Assembly (NCBI GenBank): GCA_902561015.1
Contig: CACENB010000005.1
Coordinates: 1-57,545 of the forward strand
Length of the DNA stretch: 57,545 nt
Direction of reading: 5' to 3'
Origin: an uncultured Pelagibacteraceae bacterium
GTDB taxonomy: Bacteria; Pseudomonadota; Alphaproteobacteria; Pelagibacterales; Pelagibacteraceae
The notes beneath the pieces are model-generated. The model had not been told where the DNA came from. It did not search any database and saw nothing but the letters and a program-made list of their open reading frames with translations. A program made the translations under genes and the position numbers. This document shows positions 1-8,692 of the stretch, in pieces; the first letter of the stretch is position 1; every line of letters begins with the position of its first letter.

Positions 1-155
1 TTATAATTGAAAAAAAGTTAATTAATTACGTAGTCAATAGAATTCATAGATCATATAGTAAAATATTTGATTTTATATATAAGATCGATGAAATGAGTTT
101 AAAAAAAAAAAAATCTGTTAACATTAATTTGATTAAGGAAATTTTAGGAGAATAG
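1..155 (+). CDS. DnaA/Hda-like protein, C-terminal fragment
   Basis: An open frame runs from the left edge to a TAG at 153-155 and gives about 50 residues ending ..SVNINLIKEILGE. It contains VVNRIHRSY and FIYKIDEMSL, which resemble the lid subdomain that closes the AAA+ module of Hda/DnaA-family proteins, where an R-x-x-R-S/T sensor-2 arginine motif is followed by a short helix and a final IxLIKEIL helix. Hda takes part in regulatory inactivation of DnaA at the replication clamp. The stop abuts the TTG start of aspS, and the aspS ribosome binding site (AGGAG) lies in its last codons, so the two are probably co-translated. Only the tail is visible, so the family call is an inference of moderate strength. 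Confidence 0.55.
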   Translation, partial: IIEKKLINYVVNRIHRSYSKIFDFIYKIDEMSLKKKKSVNINLIKEILGE

Positions 156-1940
156 TTGAATATTTATAGAAGTCATAATTGTGATGAGTTAAGAAAAAAA
201 GATGTTGGTAAAAAAGTATTACTTTCTGGATGGATAAACAAAAAAAGAGATCATGGTAATCTTTTATTTGTTGATTTAAGAGATAATTATGGAATTACAC
301 AATGTATAATTGATAAAGAAAATCAAAATTTCAGGATTTTTGAAAAAATGCAACTCGAAACAGTTGTTAAAATTGATGGACAAGTTGTTAATAGGTCAGA
401 AGAAACAGTAAACAAAGAAATAAACACAGGAGAGATAGAAGTTGCAATAAAAAGTTTTAAAATTTTAGGAGCTTGTAAAGAACTTCCAATGCCAATATTT
501 AGTGATCAGGAATATTCAGAAGAAATTAGATTAAAATATAGATTTTTAGATTTAAGAAGAAAAAAAATTCATGAAAATATTATTTTAAGATCAAAAGTAA
601 TTTCCTTCATTAGAAATGAGATGAATAAATTAGGTTTCTTAGAATATCAGACGCCGATTTTAACTTCGTCAAGTCCAGAGGGAGCAAGAGATTTTTTAGT
701 TCCAAGTAGATTGAACCCTGGTAAATTTTATGCACTTCCACAGGCACCACAACAATTTAAACAATTAATTATGGTTTCAGGATTTGATAAATATTTTCAA
801 ATTGCGCCGTGTTTTAGGGATGAAGATGCTAGAGCAGATAGGAGTCCAGGAGAGTTTTACCAGTTAGACTTAGAGATGTCTTTTGTTGAGCAAGAAGATG
901 TTTTCAATGTAGTAGAAACACTATTGATAAATACTTTTAATAATTTTTCAAAAAAAAGGTTATTAGAAAAAAAATTTCCAAGAATTCCTTTCAAGGAATC
1001 TATGATCAAGTATGGAACAGATAAACCTGATCTAAGAAATCCTTTAGTAATTAATGATATAACAGAGATCTTTTTAAGAGATGATGTCAAATTTGAGATC
1101 TTTAAAAAATTAGTTAAATCTGGTTCTAAAGTAAGATGTATAATAACAAAAGATACAAAGAATAAACCAAGAAGTTTTTTTGATGGGATTGACAAATGGG
1201 CTAAAGATCAAGGAGCATCTGGTATGGCGTACTTCACTTTTGAAAAAGAAAAAGAAATTTCTGGCAAAGGACCTGTTGGTAAATTTTTTTCAAAAGCAGC
1301 GTTAGAAGAATTAATGACAAAAACAGGCGCTAATATAGGCGATAGTATCTTTTTTGCATGTAACAAAGAAAAAGAATTAGAGACAATCACTTCATTAGCT
1401 AGAAATAAAATTGCTAAAGATTTAGATCTAATAGATGAAAATACTTTTGCATTTTGTTGGATCGTTGATTATCCAATGTACGAGAGAGATGAAGAGACGA
1501 AAAAAATTAATTTTAGTCATAATCCATTTTCCATGCCACAAGGAGATATAGATAAAATTGACTTTAATAAACCCCTCGAAATTTTAGCTTATCAGTATGA
1601 TATTGTATGTAATGGGATTGAGCTATCCTCTGGAGCTATCAGAAATCACATTCCTGAATTAATGTACAAATTATTTTCTATAGCTGGATATGACAAAAAT
1701 CAAGTCGATCAAAAATTTAGTGGTATGATTAATGCCTTGAATTATGGTGCACCTCCACATGGAGGAATCGCTCCAGGCCTAGATCGAATAGTTATGCTTT
1801 TAGCAAATGAAAAAAATATAAGAGAAGTTACCATGTTTCCAATGAATCAGAATGCTCAAGATCTGATGATGAATGCTCCCTCAGAGGTTAGTAATGATCA
1901 ATTGAAAGAATTGAATATTTCTCTAAAAATAAAAAAATAG
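156..1940 (+). CDS. aspS: Aspartyl-tRNA synthetase
   Basis: Class II aminoacyl-tRNA synthetase that charges tRNA-Asp in the cytoplasm. The 594 residues match the bacterial AspRS length. An N-terminal OB-fold anticodon domain (about 1-105, with SGWINKKRDHGNLLFVDLRD) is followed by the catalytic core with motif 2 (FRDEDARADRSPGEFYQLDL), a GAD insertion around 280-410, and motif 3 (GIAPGLDRIVMLL). The start is a TTG directly after the upstream stop codon; it is supported by AGGAG six bases upstream and by the conserved MNIYRSHNCDELR beginning. I cannot tell from sequence whether the enzyme is discriminating or also charges tRNA-Asn. Confidence 0.97.
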   Translation: MNIYRSHNCDELRKKDVGKKVLLSGWINKKRDHGNLLFVDLRDNYGITQCIIDKENQNFRIFEKMQLETVVKIDGQVVNRSEETVNKEINTGEIEVAIKSFKILGACKELPMPIFSDQEYSEEIRLKYRFLDLRRKKIHENIILRSKVISFIRNEMNKLGFLEYQTPILTSSSPEGARDFLVPSRLNPGKFYALPQAPQQFKQLIMVSGFDKYFQIAPCFRDEDARADRSPGEFYQLDLEMSFVEQEDVFNVVETLLINTFNNFSKKRLLEKKFPRIPFKESMIKYGTDKPDLRNPLVINDITEIFLRDDVKFEIFKKLVKSGSKVRCIITKDTKNKPRSFFDGIDKWAKDQGASGMAYFTFEKEKEISGKGPVGKFFSKAALEELMTKTGANIGDSIFFACNKEKELETITSLARNKIAKDLDLIDENTFAFCWIVDYPMYERDEETKKINFSHNPFSMPQGDIDKIDFNKPLEILAYQYDIVCNGIELSSGAIRNHIPELMYKLFSIAGYDKNQVDQKFSGMINALNYGAPPHGGIAPGLDRIVMLLANEKNIREVTMFPMNQNAQDLMMNAPSEVSNDQLKELNISLKIKK

Positions 1941-2765
1941 TTATTTTTTACCTTTTAGACTTATTTTTACATCGGATAAATCGACTAGATTTTTTTTATA
2001 GTTATTTCTCACAAAGCCTTTACTAGTCATATCCTTAACAATTTTTAATAACTGATTTTGTTCTTCGGGATTCTTTTCATCTAAATTTGTGTTTTCATTA
2101 TTTCCTATAGCTGGCGTATGAGCTAAATCCTCTCTATTTTGGTAAGATATAGCTAATTCTCTAAATATATAGTCTAAAATTGAGGTTGCACTTAAAATTC
2201 TATCATTTCCATAAACTTTACCAGATGGTTCAAATTTTGTTCCGACAAAAGCATTAATAAATTCATCCAGCGGAACGCCGTATTGAAGTCCGAGTGATAT
2301 GGCTATTGCAAAATTATTCATCAAGGCTTTAACCAACTCACCTTCTTTACTTGTATCAATAAAAATTTCTCCAATTTTACCATCCTCGTATTCCCCAGTA
2401 TGTAAATAAACTTTATGGTCACCTATTGTTGCTTTTTGAATATAACCTTTTCTTCTATCCGGCATACTAAATCTTTTTTCATGCACATCTAAATTTTTGG
2501 ATGTTTTTTTGATTATTTTTTCTAAATTTTTTTGATCAGTTTGTTTGACGTCAGATTTAATATCCACACTGGTTTTTTCTAGAATTTTTTTATTAATTGG
2601 GTCTAAACTTTTTGTTTTTCTGTTATCAAGTTTGACATCTAATATTTCAAATTCTCCGTCATCCCTCTTTTCTAAGTTTTTTAACTCAGTTTCGTTTATA
2701 CTATCTAAACGATGATTTACCTTAAATGTACATGTATAATAAGTTTCGACTAAATATTTTGCCAT
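1941..2765 (-). CDS. Orphan NrdJ C-terminal (TSCPD-type) domain protein
   Basis: The 274 residues match the C-terminal part of adenosylcobalamin-dependent ribonucleotide reductase (NrdJ), with signature stretches [40 protein letters not shown] and [20 protein letters not shown] at about 105-225. The first 100 residues are charged and low in complexity, and there is no catalytic barrel. The only cysteine is near residue 12, so the CxxC redox pairs that normally end class II reductases are absent. A catalytic role in nucleotide reduction is therefore unlikely, and an accessory, regulatory or substrate-binding role is possible but not shown. The gene ends one base from aspS on the opposite strand, and both terminate there. 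Confidence 0.75.
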   Translation of the reverse strand: MAKYLVETYYTCTFKVNHRLDSINETELKNLEKRDDGEFEILDVKLDNRKTKSLDPINKKILEKTSVDIKSDVKQTDQKNLEKIIKKTSKNLDVHEKRFSMPDRRKGYIQKATIGDHKVYLHTGEYEDGKIGEIFIDTSKEGELVKALMNNFAIAISLGLQYGVPLDEFINAFVGTKFEPSGKVYGNDRILSATSILDYIFRELAISYQNREDLAHTPAIGNNENTNLDEKNPEEQNQLLKIVKDMTSKGFVRNNYKKNLVDLSDVKISLKGKK

Positions 2766-2879
2766 TAAACCTCAATATTAAAAAAAATTTGATTAATGAT
2801 TCAATTTATTTATATACAAAAACAAATTTTAGTCTAATTTAATTTATACAATTTTAAATTGAAAATATTTTAATTTTAT

Positions 2880-3239
2880 ATGTTGACACTTTTTAAAAAA
2901 ATTTTCACTTGGTGGAATCAAGATACATTTGAAACAAGATTGAAAACAATTTTTTTTGGAAAATTTGTTGGTAAAGATGATTTTGGAAATAAATATTATG
3001 AGAGTAAAAAAGGAAAGAGATGGGTTATTTATTCGGATGAAATTGATGCAAGCAAAATACCTGTGGAGTGGTATTCGTGGATACATTTCACATCAAATAA
3101 AATTGAAAAAAATCATAAACTTGATAAATACAAATGGCAAAAACCTCATAAACCAAACTTAACGGGCACAGACTCCGCCTACTATCCAAATAAAAATAAA
3201 AACGTTAATGAAAAAAAATATAAAAGTTGGAAAGATTAA
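2880..3239 (+). CDS. NDUFA12-family NADH:ubiquinone oxidoreductase subunit (17.2 kDa type)
   Basis: A 119-residue protein with the NDUFA12 pattern FVGKDDFGNKYYESKKGKRWVIY, then PVEWYSWIHF and a proline-rich basic tail (KPHKPNLTGT). NDUFA12 is a supernumerary complex I subunit shared by mitochondria and alphaproteobacteria, attached to the peripheral arm at the inner membrane. The core nuo genes are not in this window. The next gene, DUF2155, overlaps its 3' end by 32 bases, a pairing I recall as common in alphaproteobacteria. No clear Shine-Dalgarno sequence precedes the ATG. Confidence 0.88.
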   Translation: MLTLFKKIFTWWNQDTFETRLKTIFFGKFVGKDDFGNKYYESKKGKRWVIYSDEIDASKIPVEWYSWIHFTSNKIEKNHKLDKYKWQKPHKPNLTGTDSAYYPNKNKNVNEKKYKSWKD

Positions 3240-3609
3240 ATTCAAATTTTTATTCTTAATCTTATTTTTACTTTTAAATCTTAATAATAATTTGAGTTCG
3301 AGTTCTGAGTTAGAGGGCTCTATAACTGAAATTAAAGTATTAGATAAGATAAGTTCAAAAAATATATTAGTGAAACTTAAGAATGGTGATGAAATTCGAC
3401 ATAAAGATCTTTCTATAAAAAGTATGAAATGTAAAAATTCAGAGTTCGATGACAATCCTGAAATTACAGCTTACATTCAGGTAAAAGACTTAAAAAATAA
3501 AAACAAAGATGATGTATTTGTGTTCAATGGTTGGATGTTTTCTTCGAGCCCTTCTATAGCACCGTTTGATCATCCAGTATACGATATATGGCTTGTTAAA
3601 TGTTATTAA
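3208..3609 (+). CDS. DUF2155 domain protein, exported
   Basis: A 133-residue protein with a basic start and a hydrophobic leader (about 12-30, FLFLILFLLLNL), consistent with a signal peptide or anchor. The mature part shows the DUF2155 layout: a repeated KVLDKISSKN strand, a cysteine in SMKCKN, and the diagnostic VFNGWMFSSSPSIAPFDHPV followed by YDIWLVKCY with a final cysteine. Two conserved cysteines suggest a disulfide in the periplasm. The function is unknown. The 32-base overlap with the upstream gene is long but needed to keep the signal sequence. It converges on accC with a 4-base overlap. Confidence 0.85.
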   Translation: MKKNIKVGKIKFKFLFLILFLLLNLNNNLSSSSELEGSITEIKVLDKISSKNILVKLKNGDEIRHKDLSIKSMKCKNSEFDDNPEITAYIQVKDLKNKNKDDVFVFNGWMFSSSPSIAPFDHPVYDIWLVKCY

Positions 3610-4943
3610 ATAATTTTTTCATTATCAAGCCAACTAACATTAAAATCTGAATTAATAAACTTTTCGTGATTGAGTAGTCTTTTGTGTAAAGGTATAGTTG
3701 TTGTAATTCCATCAATCACAAATTCATCAAGAGATCTATTCATTCTTTGAATAGCCTCTGTTCTATTTCTTCCATGGCAAATTAATTTACAAATTAAGCT
3801 ATCATAATATGGTGTAACCTTGTAGCCTTGAAAAATCGCACCATCCACTCTAGTTCTAAATCCTGATGGTTGATTACACATTGTGATAGTTCCTGGAGAG
3901 GGTTGAAAATTATTACTTGGATCTTCCGCATTAATTCTACATTCTATAGCATGACCTCTTGGATTAATGTCTGATTGTTTTAGTGCAGTCTCTCCTGTAT
4001 AAGCTATCCATATCTGTTCTTTTATAATATCTATACCAGTAACCATTTCAGAAACTGGATGTTCTACTTGCACTCTTGTATTCATTTCTAAAAAGTAAAA
4101 TTTTCCATCTTCATATATATATTCCACAGTTCCAGCACCTTCATATCCAATTTTACTTACCATACTGACAGTTTTTTCAAAAAGATCTTTTCTAATTTCA
4201 TCATTTAAAACTGGACTTGGAGTTTCCTCAATTAATTTTTGATGTCTTCTTTGAACTGAACAATCTCTCTCATGTAAATGAATTGTTCTATTTTTTCCAG
4301 CTAATATCTGTACTTCAATATGCCTAGGATTCTGAAAAAACTTTTCTATGTATACCTCTTCGTTACCAAAATATTTTTTTGCCTCTGATCTAGCAGTTGC
4401 GAATAACAAATCAAAATCCTCCTCATTATGAACTATTTTCATCCCTTTTCCGCCCCCACCACCAGAAGCCTTAATTAAAACTGGAAAACCAATTTTTTTA
4501 GAGAGATCTTTTGCTTCAACTATGTCCTTAACCCCACCTTCTGATCCTTCAATAACTGGTAGACCATTTTCTTTTGCAATTTTTTTAGCTTGAATTTTGT
4601 CACCCATCATCTGTATATGTTTTGATGATGCACCAATAAATTTTATTTCGTTTTCTTCTAACATCCTCGCAAAATTTGCATTTTCTGATAAAAAACCATA
4701 GCCTGGATGGACAGCTTCAGCCCCAGTAAGATCTATAGCGGATAACAAGGCAGGTATATTCAAATAACTACTGGCAGGTTGATGTGAGCCGATGCAAACA
4801 CTTTCATCAGCCAATTTTACATGCATGCTATTTCTGTCAACGTCTGAATGAACAGCAACAGTAGAAATTCCCCATTCTTTACATGCTCTTATTACTCTAA
4901 CTGCAATTTCTCCGCGATTTGCGATTAGGATTTTTTTAAACAT
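3606..4943 (-). CDS. accC: Acetyl-CoA carboxylase, biotin carboxylase subunit
   Basis: ATP-dependent carboxylation of biotin on AccB, the first half-reaction of malonyl-CoA formation for fatty acid synthesis. The 445 residues match family length. Visible features are MFKKILIANRGEIAVRVIRA at the N terminus, the ATP-grasp glycine loop KASGGGGGKGMKIV, HIEVQILAG, RDCSVQRRHQKLIEE and the catalytic EMNTRVQVEHPV. It is the last gene of an aroQ-accB-accC run; the accB stop overlaps its ATG by one base, so translational coupling is likely. The acetyl-CoA specificity follows from the neighbouring AccB. Confidence 0.97.
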   Translation of the reverse strand: MFKKILIANRGEIAVRVIRACKEWGISTVAVHSDVDRNSMHVKLADESVCIGSHQPASSYLNIPALLSAIDLTGAEAVHPGYGFLSENANFARMLEENEIKFIGASSKHIQMMGDKIQAKKIAKENGLPVIEGSEGGVKDIVEAKDLSKKIGFPVLIKASGGGGGKGMKIVHNEEDFDLLFATARSEAKKYFGNEEVYIEKFFQNPRHIEVQILAGKNRTIHLHERDCSVQRRHQKLIEETPSPVLNDEIRKDLFEKTVSMVSKIGYEGAGTVEYIYEDGKFYFLEMNTRVQVEHPVSEMVTGIDIIKEQIWIAYTGETALKQSDINPRGHAIECRINAEDPSNNFQPSPGTITMCNQPSGFRTRVDGAIFQGYKVTPYYDSLICKLICHGRNRTEAIQRMNRSLDEFVIDGITTTIPLHKRLLNHEKFINSDFNVSWLDNEKII

Positions 4944-5377
4944 TATTCTAGTATGATTAAGACTTGGCCAAATTCAACAGGTTGTCCATCATTCACCAAA
5001 ATTTTTTTTACAACACCAGCTGAAGTCGAAGAAACATGATTCATTGTTTTCATAGCTTCAACAATCATAACTGTATCACCTTTTTTAATTTTTTTTCCAA
5101 CTTCAACAAATTTTTTCGCTCCGGGTTCTGGTGCATGATAAGCAGTTCCAATTATTGGAGACTTAATTTCTATACCAGAAATAATATCATCTGAAATATT
5201 TATGTCTGGACTTGATGGGGATACAACTTTTGGATTTTGAAAAGATTGATTATTTACTGATATACTATTTTTCGAAACTTTTATTTTTGTATCCTTAACT
5301 GTATATTCTAATTCAGTGAGTTTAAATTCATCTAAATATTCAGTTAATTCTTTAATTATTTTTTTATCTATTTTCAT
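4943..5377 (-). CDS. accB: Acetyl-CoA carboxylase biotin carboxyl carrier protein
   Basis: A 144-residue carrier protein of the acetyl-CoA carboxylase complex. The N-terminal 40 residues form a charged helical segment (KELTEYLDEFKLTELEY) typical of AccB, followed by a flexible linker rich in Ser and Pro and a C-terminal biotinyl domain from about residue 70. The biotin attachment lysine is in EAMKTMNHV. The beginning overlaps aroQ by 14 bases and the end overlaps accC by one base, so the three genes read as one operon. Confidence 0.96.
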   Translation of the reverse strand: MKIDKKIIKELTEYLDEFKLTELEYTVKDTKIKVSKNSISVNNQSFQNPKVVSPSSPDINISDDIISGIEIKSPIIGTAYHAPEPGAKKFVEVGKKIKKGDTVMIVEAMKTMNHVSSTSAGVVKKILVNDGQPVEFGQVLIILE

Positions 5378-5813
5378 TTTTTAAGAGCTTTTGCATAGAA
5401 ATTATGGCTAAAATATAACCGTCTATTCCTAATCCAAAAATTCCACCTGTAACTATATCACTTATAAGGGATTTTTGTCTAAATTCTTCTCTCTTATATA
5501 TATTTGATATATGTAATTCTATTATAGGTTTTTTAAACACATCCAAAGCGTCCCTTATAGCAACTGATGTATGAGTAAAAGCGGCAGCATTAATTATAAT
5601 TCCATCAAATTTTTTTCTGGATTCCTGGATTATATTTACTAATTCTCCTTCAACATTTGATTGAGCAAATTCTACTTTTAGACCCGATTCATTTGATTTT
5701 TTAGCGCAGATTTCTTTTAGTTCTTTAAAAGTAACTGAGCCATATTGTGATTGTTCTCTTTCACCTAATAGATTAAGATTTGGACCGTTAATAATAATTA
5801 TTTTATTATTCAT
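5364..5813 (-). CDS. aroQ: Type II 3-dehydroquinate dehydratase
   Basis: Third step of the shikimate pathway, 3-dehydroquinate to 3-dehydroshikimate. The 149 residues are the usual length for the dodecameric type II enzyme. The N-terminal IINGPNLNLLGERE lid with its arginine/tyrosine region, NAAAFTHTSVAIRDAL in the middle, and IELHISNIYKREEFRQKS carrying the catalytic histidine are all present. It heads the aroQ-accB-accC run, a linkage known in other proteobacteria. Only 13 bases separate its ATG from the divergent thiS, so its promoter must lie in or very near thiS. Confidence 0.96.
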   Translation of the reverse strand: MNNKIIIINGPNLNLLGEREQSQYGSVTFKELKEICAKKSNESGLKVEFAQSNVEGELVNIIQESRKKFDGIIINAAAFTHTSVAIRDALDVFKKPIIELHISNIYKREEFRQKSLISDIVTGGIFGLGIDGYILAIISMQKLLKNENR

Positions 5814-5826
5814 TCAGCTTTTATAT

Positions 5827-6048
5827 ATGATGAAAAAAATAAAAAAAATAAAAATTAAAATAAATGGTAGCTTCAAACTTGTAAAATATAATACCAATTT
5901 ATCTGATCTTTTAAAAACTTTGAAAATACCTTTAAAAAAAGTAGCAATAGAGTTAAATCAAGAAATAATAGATAAAAAAAAACTAAATAAACAACTTTTA
6001 AGAAATAATGATAAAATAGAAATAGTCCACTTTATTGGAGGTGGTTAG
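5827..6048 (+). CDS. thiS: Sulfur carrier protein ThiS
   Basis: A 73-residue beta-grasp protein ending in HFIGGG, the diglycine tail that is adenylated and thiocarboxylated to deliver sulfur to thiazole synthase. It starts with a very basic stretch (MMKKIKKIKIKING), then VKYNTNLSDLLKTLKIP and VAIELNQEII, which fit ThiS. Two consecutive ATG codons are possible starts. The purine-rich codons for its glycine tail double as the ribosome binding site of thiG. No ThiF or ThiO is adjacent. Confidence 0.9.
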   Translation: MMKKIKKIKIKINGSFKLVKYNTNLSDLLKTLKIPLKKVAIELNQEIIDKKKLNKQLLRNNDKIEIVHFIGGG

Positions 6049-6049
6049 T

Positions 6050-6823
6050 TTGAAGAAAGACAAATTTATAGTTGCTGGAAGAAATTTTAAATCACGTTTG
6101 ATTGTTGGGACAGGAAAATATAAAAGTATGTCGCAATGCGCTAAGGCAGTGAAATTGTCAGGTGCAAGTATAGTTACTGTAGCTGTAAGAAGAGTTAATA
6201 TAACTGACAAAAAAAAAGCTCTATTAATGGATTATATTGATCCAAAGAAAATCACTTATTTGCCAAATACCGCAGGCTGTTTCAACTCAAAAGACGCTTT
6301 GAGAACACTAAGGTTAGCAAGAGAGATTGGAGGATGGAAATTGGTAAAACTAGAAGTTTTGGGCGATAAGAAAAATTTATTTCCAGAAATGATTGAAACT
6401 CTGAAGTCAACAGAGGTTTTGTCTAAAGAGGGATTTAAAGTTATGGTTTATTGCAATGATGATCCTTTAATGGCCAAGAGATTAGAAAACGCAGGAGCAT
6501 GTGCAATTATGCCTTTAGCTGCTCCAATTGGTTCAGGTCTTGGTATACAAAATCAAACAAATATAAAAATAATTAGAAAACAAACAAAATTGCCTTTAAT
6601 TATTGATGCTGGTCTTGGTCAAGCGTCAGACGCAACGATTGCAATGGAGCTTGGGTGTGATGGTGTCTTAGTTAATACTGCAATAGCAAAAGCTACGAAA
6701 CCTTTTGATATGGCTCTTGCATTTAAGAATGCTGTAATAGCAGGAAGACAATCTTATCTTTCTGGCAGGATTCAAAAAAATTTGATGGGTAGTGCTTCAT
6801 CTCCATCAAGAGGAATTATTTAG
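6050..6823 (+). CDS. thiG: Thiazole synthase
   Basis: Forms the thiazole phosphate moiety of thiamine from 1-deoxyxylulose 5-phosphate, dehydroglycine and ThiS thiocarboxylate. The TIM-barrel protein shows RNFKSRLIVGTGKYKS, VTVAVRR, the segment LPNTAGCFNSKDA, VKLEVLGD with the catalytic lysine region, and LIIDAGLGQASDA. The ORF track starts at a TTG at 6035, inside thiS. I prefer the TTG at 6050, because GGAGGTGG lies six bases before it and the start then falls two bases after the thiS stop; this gives MKKDKFIVAGR and 257 residues. It converges on the RNase E/G gene with an 8-base overlap. Confidence 0.95.
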   Translation: MKKDKFIVAGRNFKSRLIVGTGKYKSMSQCAKAVKLSGASIVTVAVRRVNITDKKKALLMDYIDPKKITYLPNTAGCFNSKDALRTLRLAREIGGWKLVKLEVLGDKKNLFPEMIETLKSTEVLSKEGFKVMVYCNDDPLMAKRLENAGACAIMPLAAPIGSGLGIQNQTNIKIIRKQTKLPLIIDAGLGQASDATIAMELGCDGVLVNTAIAKATKPFDMALAFKNAVIAGRQSYLSGRIQKNLMGSASSPSRGII

Positions 6824-8594
6824 CTTTTTTATAAAATCTTTTTTTTTTATAAATTTTCTTTTTGTATACTCTCTTATTCTTTAATTGAATTACATTTTCC
6901 TTTAATGTTGTTTTTTCTATATTTTTTAATTCTTCATAATGCTCTACTAGTTCAAGAGTTTTTTTTGATTTATTCTTTAAATCAATTATATATTCAGGTA
7001 TAATCAAACTGTTATCGGTTATTATATCTATTTTCATTTTATTCTTTTTTTCGAAATATTTTAAATCTTCAATAAAATTTTCTTTTAAAAAATTTGAGAT
7101 TTTTTCACATACTTTTAAATTCACATATTTTGCTTTATTTATAACTGTTTTAAGTTCAACTAATTTTAAAATTTTTAATGCAAAAGATTCATCGGTAAGA
7201 TTTATTTTCCATTTAACAGCACTTTCCCTTAACCTTTGTCTAGACATTTCTAATAAGCCAAAATTACTTATTCTTCCAATTTGAATTCTTGCTCTATCAG
7301 CTCGACATTTCTCTTTTAATCTTCTCTCTACTAGTTTTCTATTCCCATAACTAAGCATATCTATAAAATCAATAATTATTAACCCTGATAAATCTCTAAT
7401 TTTAATTTGTCTGGCAATCTCATCAACAGCCTCAAGATTTGTGTCTAAAGCAGTGCTTTCTACATTTTTTTGTTTTATTGAACTCCCTGAATTTATATCT
7501 ATTGAAACTAAAGCCTCAGTTGGATTTACAACTAAGTATCCCCCAGATCTTAATTTTATTTCTGTTTCAAATATTTGATTAAGCTTTTGTTCAATTCCTT
7601 CCTCAATGAATAATGGATTTTTACCTCTATATTTTTTTATTTTTTTCACATGTGAAGGCATCATCATTTTCATAAAATTTTGTGCTTTTTTATAACCTTC
7701 ATTTCCCTCTACAAATATATTTTGGGTATTTTCATCGTACATATCTCTAAGTGTTCTTTTTATAATTTCACTTTCTTGATGTATTAAATAGGGTGCAATA
7801 GAATTAATTGCATTTTCTTTTATTTGATTCCAAGTATTTATTAGTGTTGACAAATCATGATTGATTTCATTTTTTGTTTTATTACTTCCAGCTGTCCTAA
7901 CTATTAAACCCATTTCTTTTGGTATCTCAATTTCATTAAGTATTGATCTAATTTTTTTCCTATCAGCTGGGTTAAATATTTTTCTAGAAATTCCTCCTCC
8001 TTTAGGGGTATTAGGCATCAAAACAATATATTTACCTGCTATAGATATAAAAGTGCTTAAGGCAGCTCCTTTTTGACCTCTTTCATCTTTTATTACCTGA
8101 ACAAGTATTACTTGGTTAGGTTTGATAACCTCTTGTATCTTGTACCTTTTAAATTTTGTTTTATTATTATTTTTTTTATCTTTAAAATCTTCAGTACTTT
8201 CTTTTTCATTTTGACTTTTTATCTCAATTGGATCCTCTAACTCTAAATTTCCTTCAGCAATTCTCTCTTCCTCCTTTTCTTCTACTTTTTTTGATAGTTC
8301 TTCTCGAGCTTTCTCTTCCTCTAATTTAATTATTTCAAGATCACTTCTAGGAATTTGATAATAGTCTGACTGGATGTCATTAAAGGATAGAAAGCCGTGT
8401 CTTTCTCTACCAAAATCTACAAATGCAGCTTGTAAAGAAGGCTCAATTCTACTTACTTTGCCTAAATAAATATTATTTTTAATTAAATTATTTTTTAAGC
8501 CCTCGTACTCGTAATCTTCAATATTATCATTGGATTTAAGTACAACTCTAGTTTCATTCGGATGCGAAGCATCGATATATAAATTTTTTTCCAT
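6816..8594 (-). CDS. rng: Ribonuclease E/G family endoribonuclease, short form
   Basis: Single-strand-specific endoribonuclease for rRNA, tRNA and mRNA processing. The 592 residues contain an S1-like RNA-binding domain split by an acidic insertion (about 80-150), a 5' sensor/RNase H-like part, and the catalytic DNase I-like part with TEALVSIDINSGS and GLIIIDFIDM, which carry the two metal-binding aspartates. The CxxC zinc-link expected after MSRQRLR is missing; the sequence there is MSRQRLRESAVKWKINLTDE. The long RNase E scaffold is absent apart from a short basic tail (KRVYKKKIYKKKRFYKKAK). It could equally be labelled rne. Confidence 0.92.
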   Translation of the reverse strand: MEKNLYIDASHPNETRVVLKSNDNIEDYEYEGLKNNLIKNNIYLGKVSRIEPSLQAAFVDFGRERHGFLSFNDIQSDYYQIPRSDLEIIKLEEEKAREELSKKVEEKEEERIAEGNLELEDPIEIKSQNEKESTEDFKDKKNNNKTKFKRYKIQEVIKPNQVILVQVIKDERGQKGAALSTFISIAGKYIVLMPNTPKGGGISRKIFNPADRKKIRSILNEIEIPKEMGLIVRTAGSNKTKNEINHDLSTLINTWNQIKENAINSIAPYLIHQESEIIKRTLRDMYDENTQNIFVEGNEGYKKAQNFMKMMMPSHVKKIKKYRGKNPLFIEEGIEQKLNQIFETEIKLRSGGYLVVNPTEALVSIDINSGSSIKQKNVESTALDTNLEAVDEIARQIKIRDLSGLIIIDFIDMLSYGNRKLVERRLKEKCRADRARIQIGRISNFGLLEMSRQRLRESAVKWKINLTDESFALKILKLVELKTVINKAKYVNLKVCEKISNFLKENFIEDLKYFEKKNKMKIDIITDNSLIIPEYIIDLKNKSKKTLELVEHYEELKNIEKTTLKENVIQLKNKRVYKKKIYKKKRFYKKAK

Positions 8595-8692
8595 GGTTTC
8601 ATATTTGATTTTTTAATTAGATAATTCATTATAAATTTTGTGTATTCTTTATGCCATATCTTTAACAAATTCCCGTATATAATGGAATTAAA

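Noticed and set aside
857-1195. Minus-strand ORF within aspS
   Set aside because: It is a shadow frame of a conserved gene with no family features; the same applies to the other internal antisense ORFs in the track.
6035-6049. TTG start of thiG at 6035
   Set aside because: The Shine-Dalgarno sequence would then lie inside the coding region, while the TTG at 6050 is ideally spaced from it.
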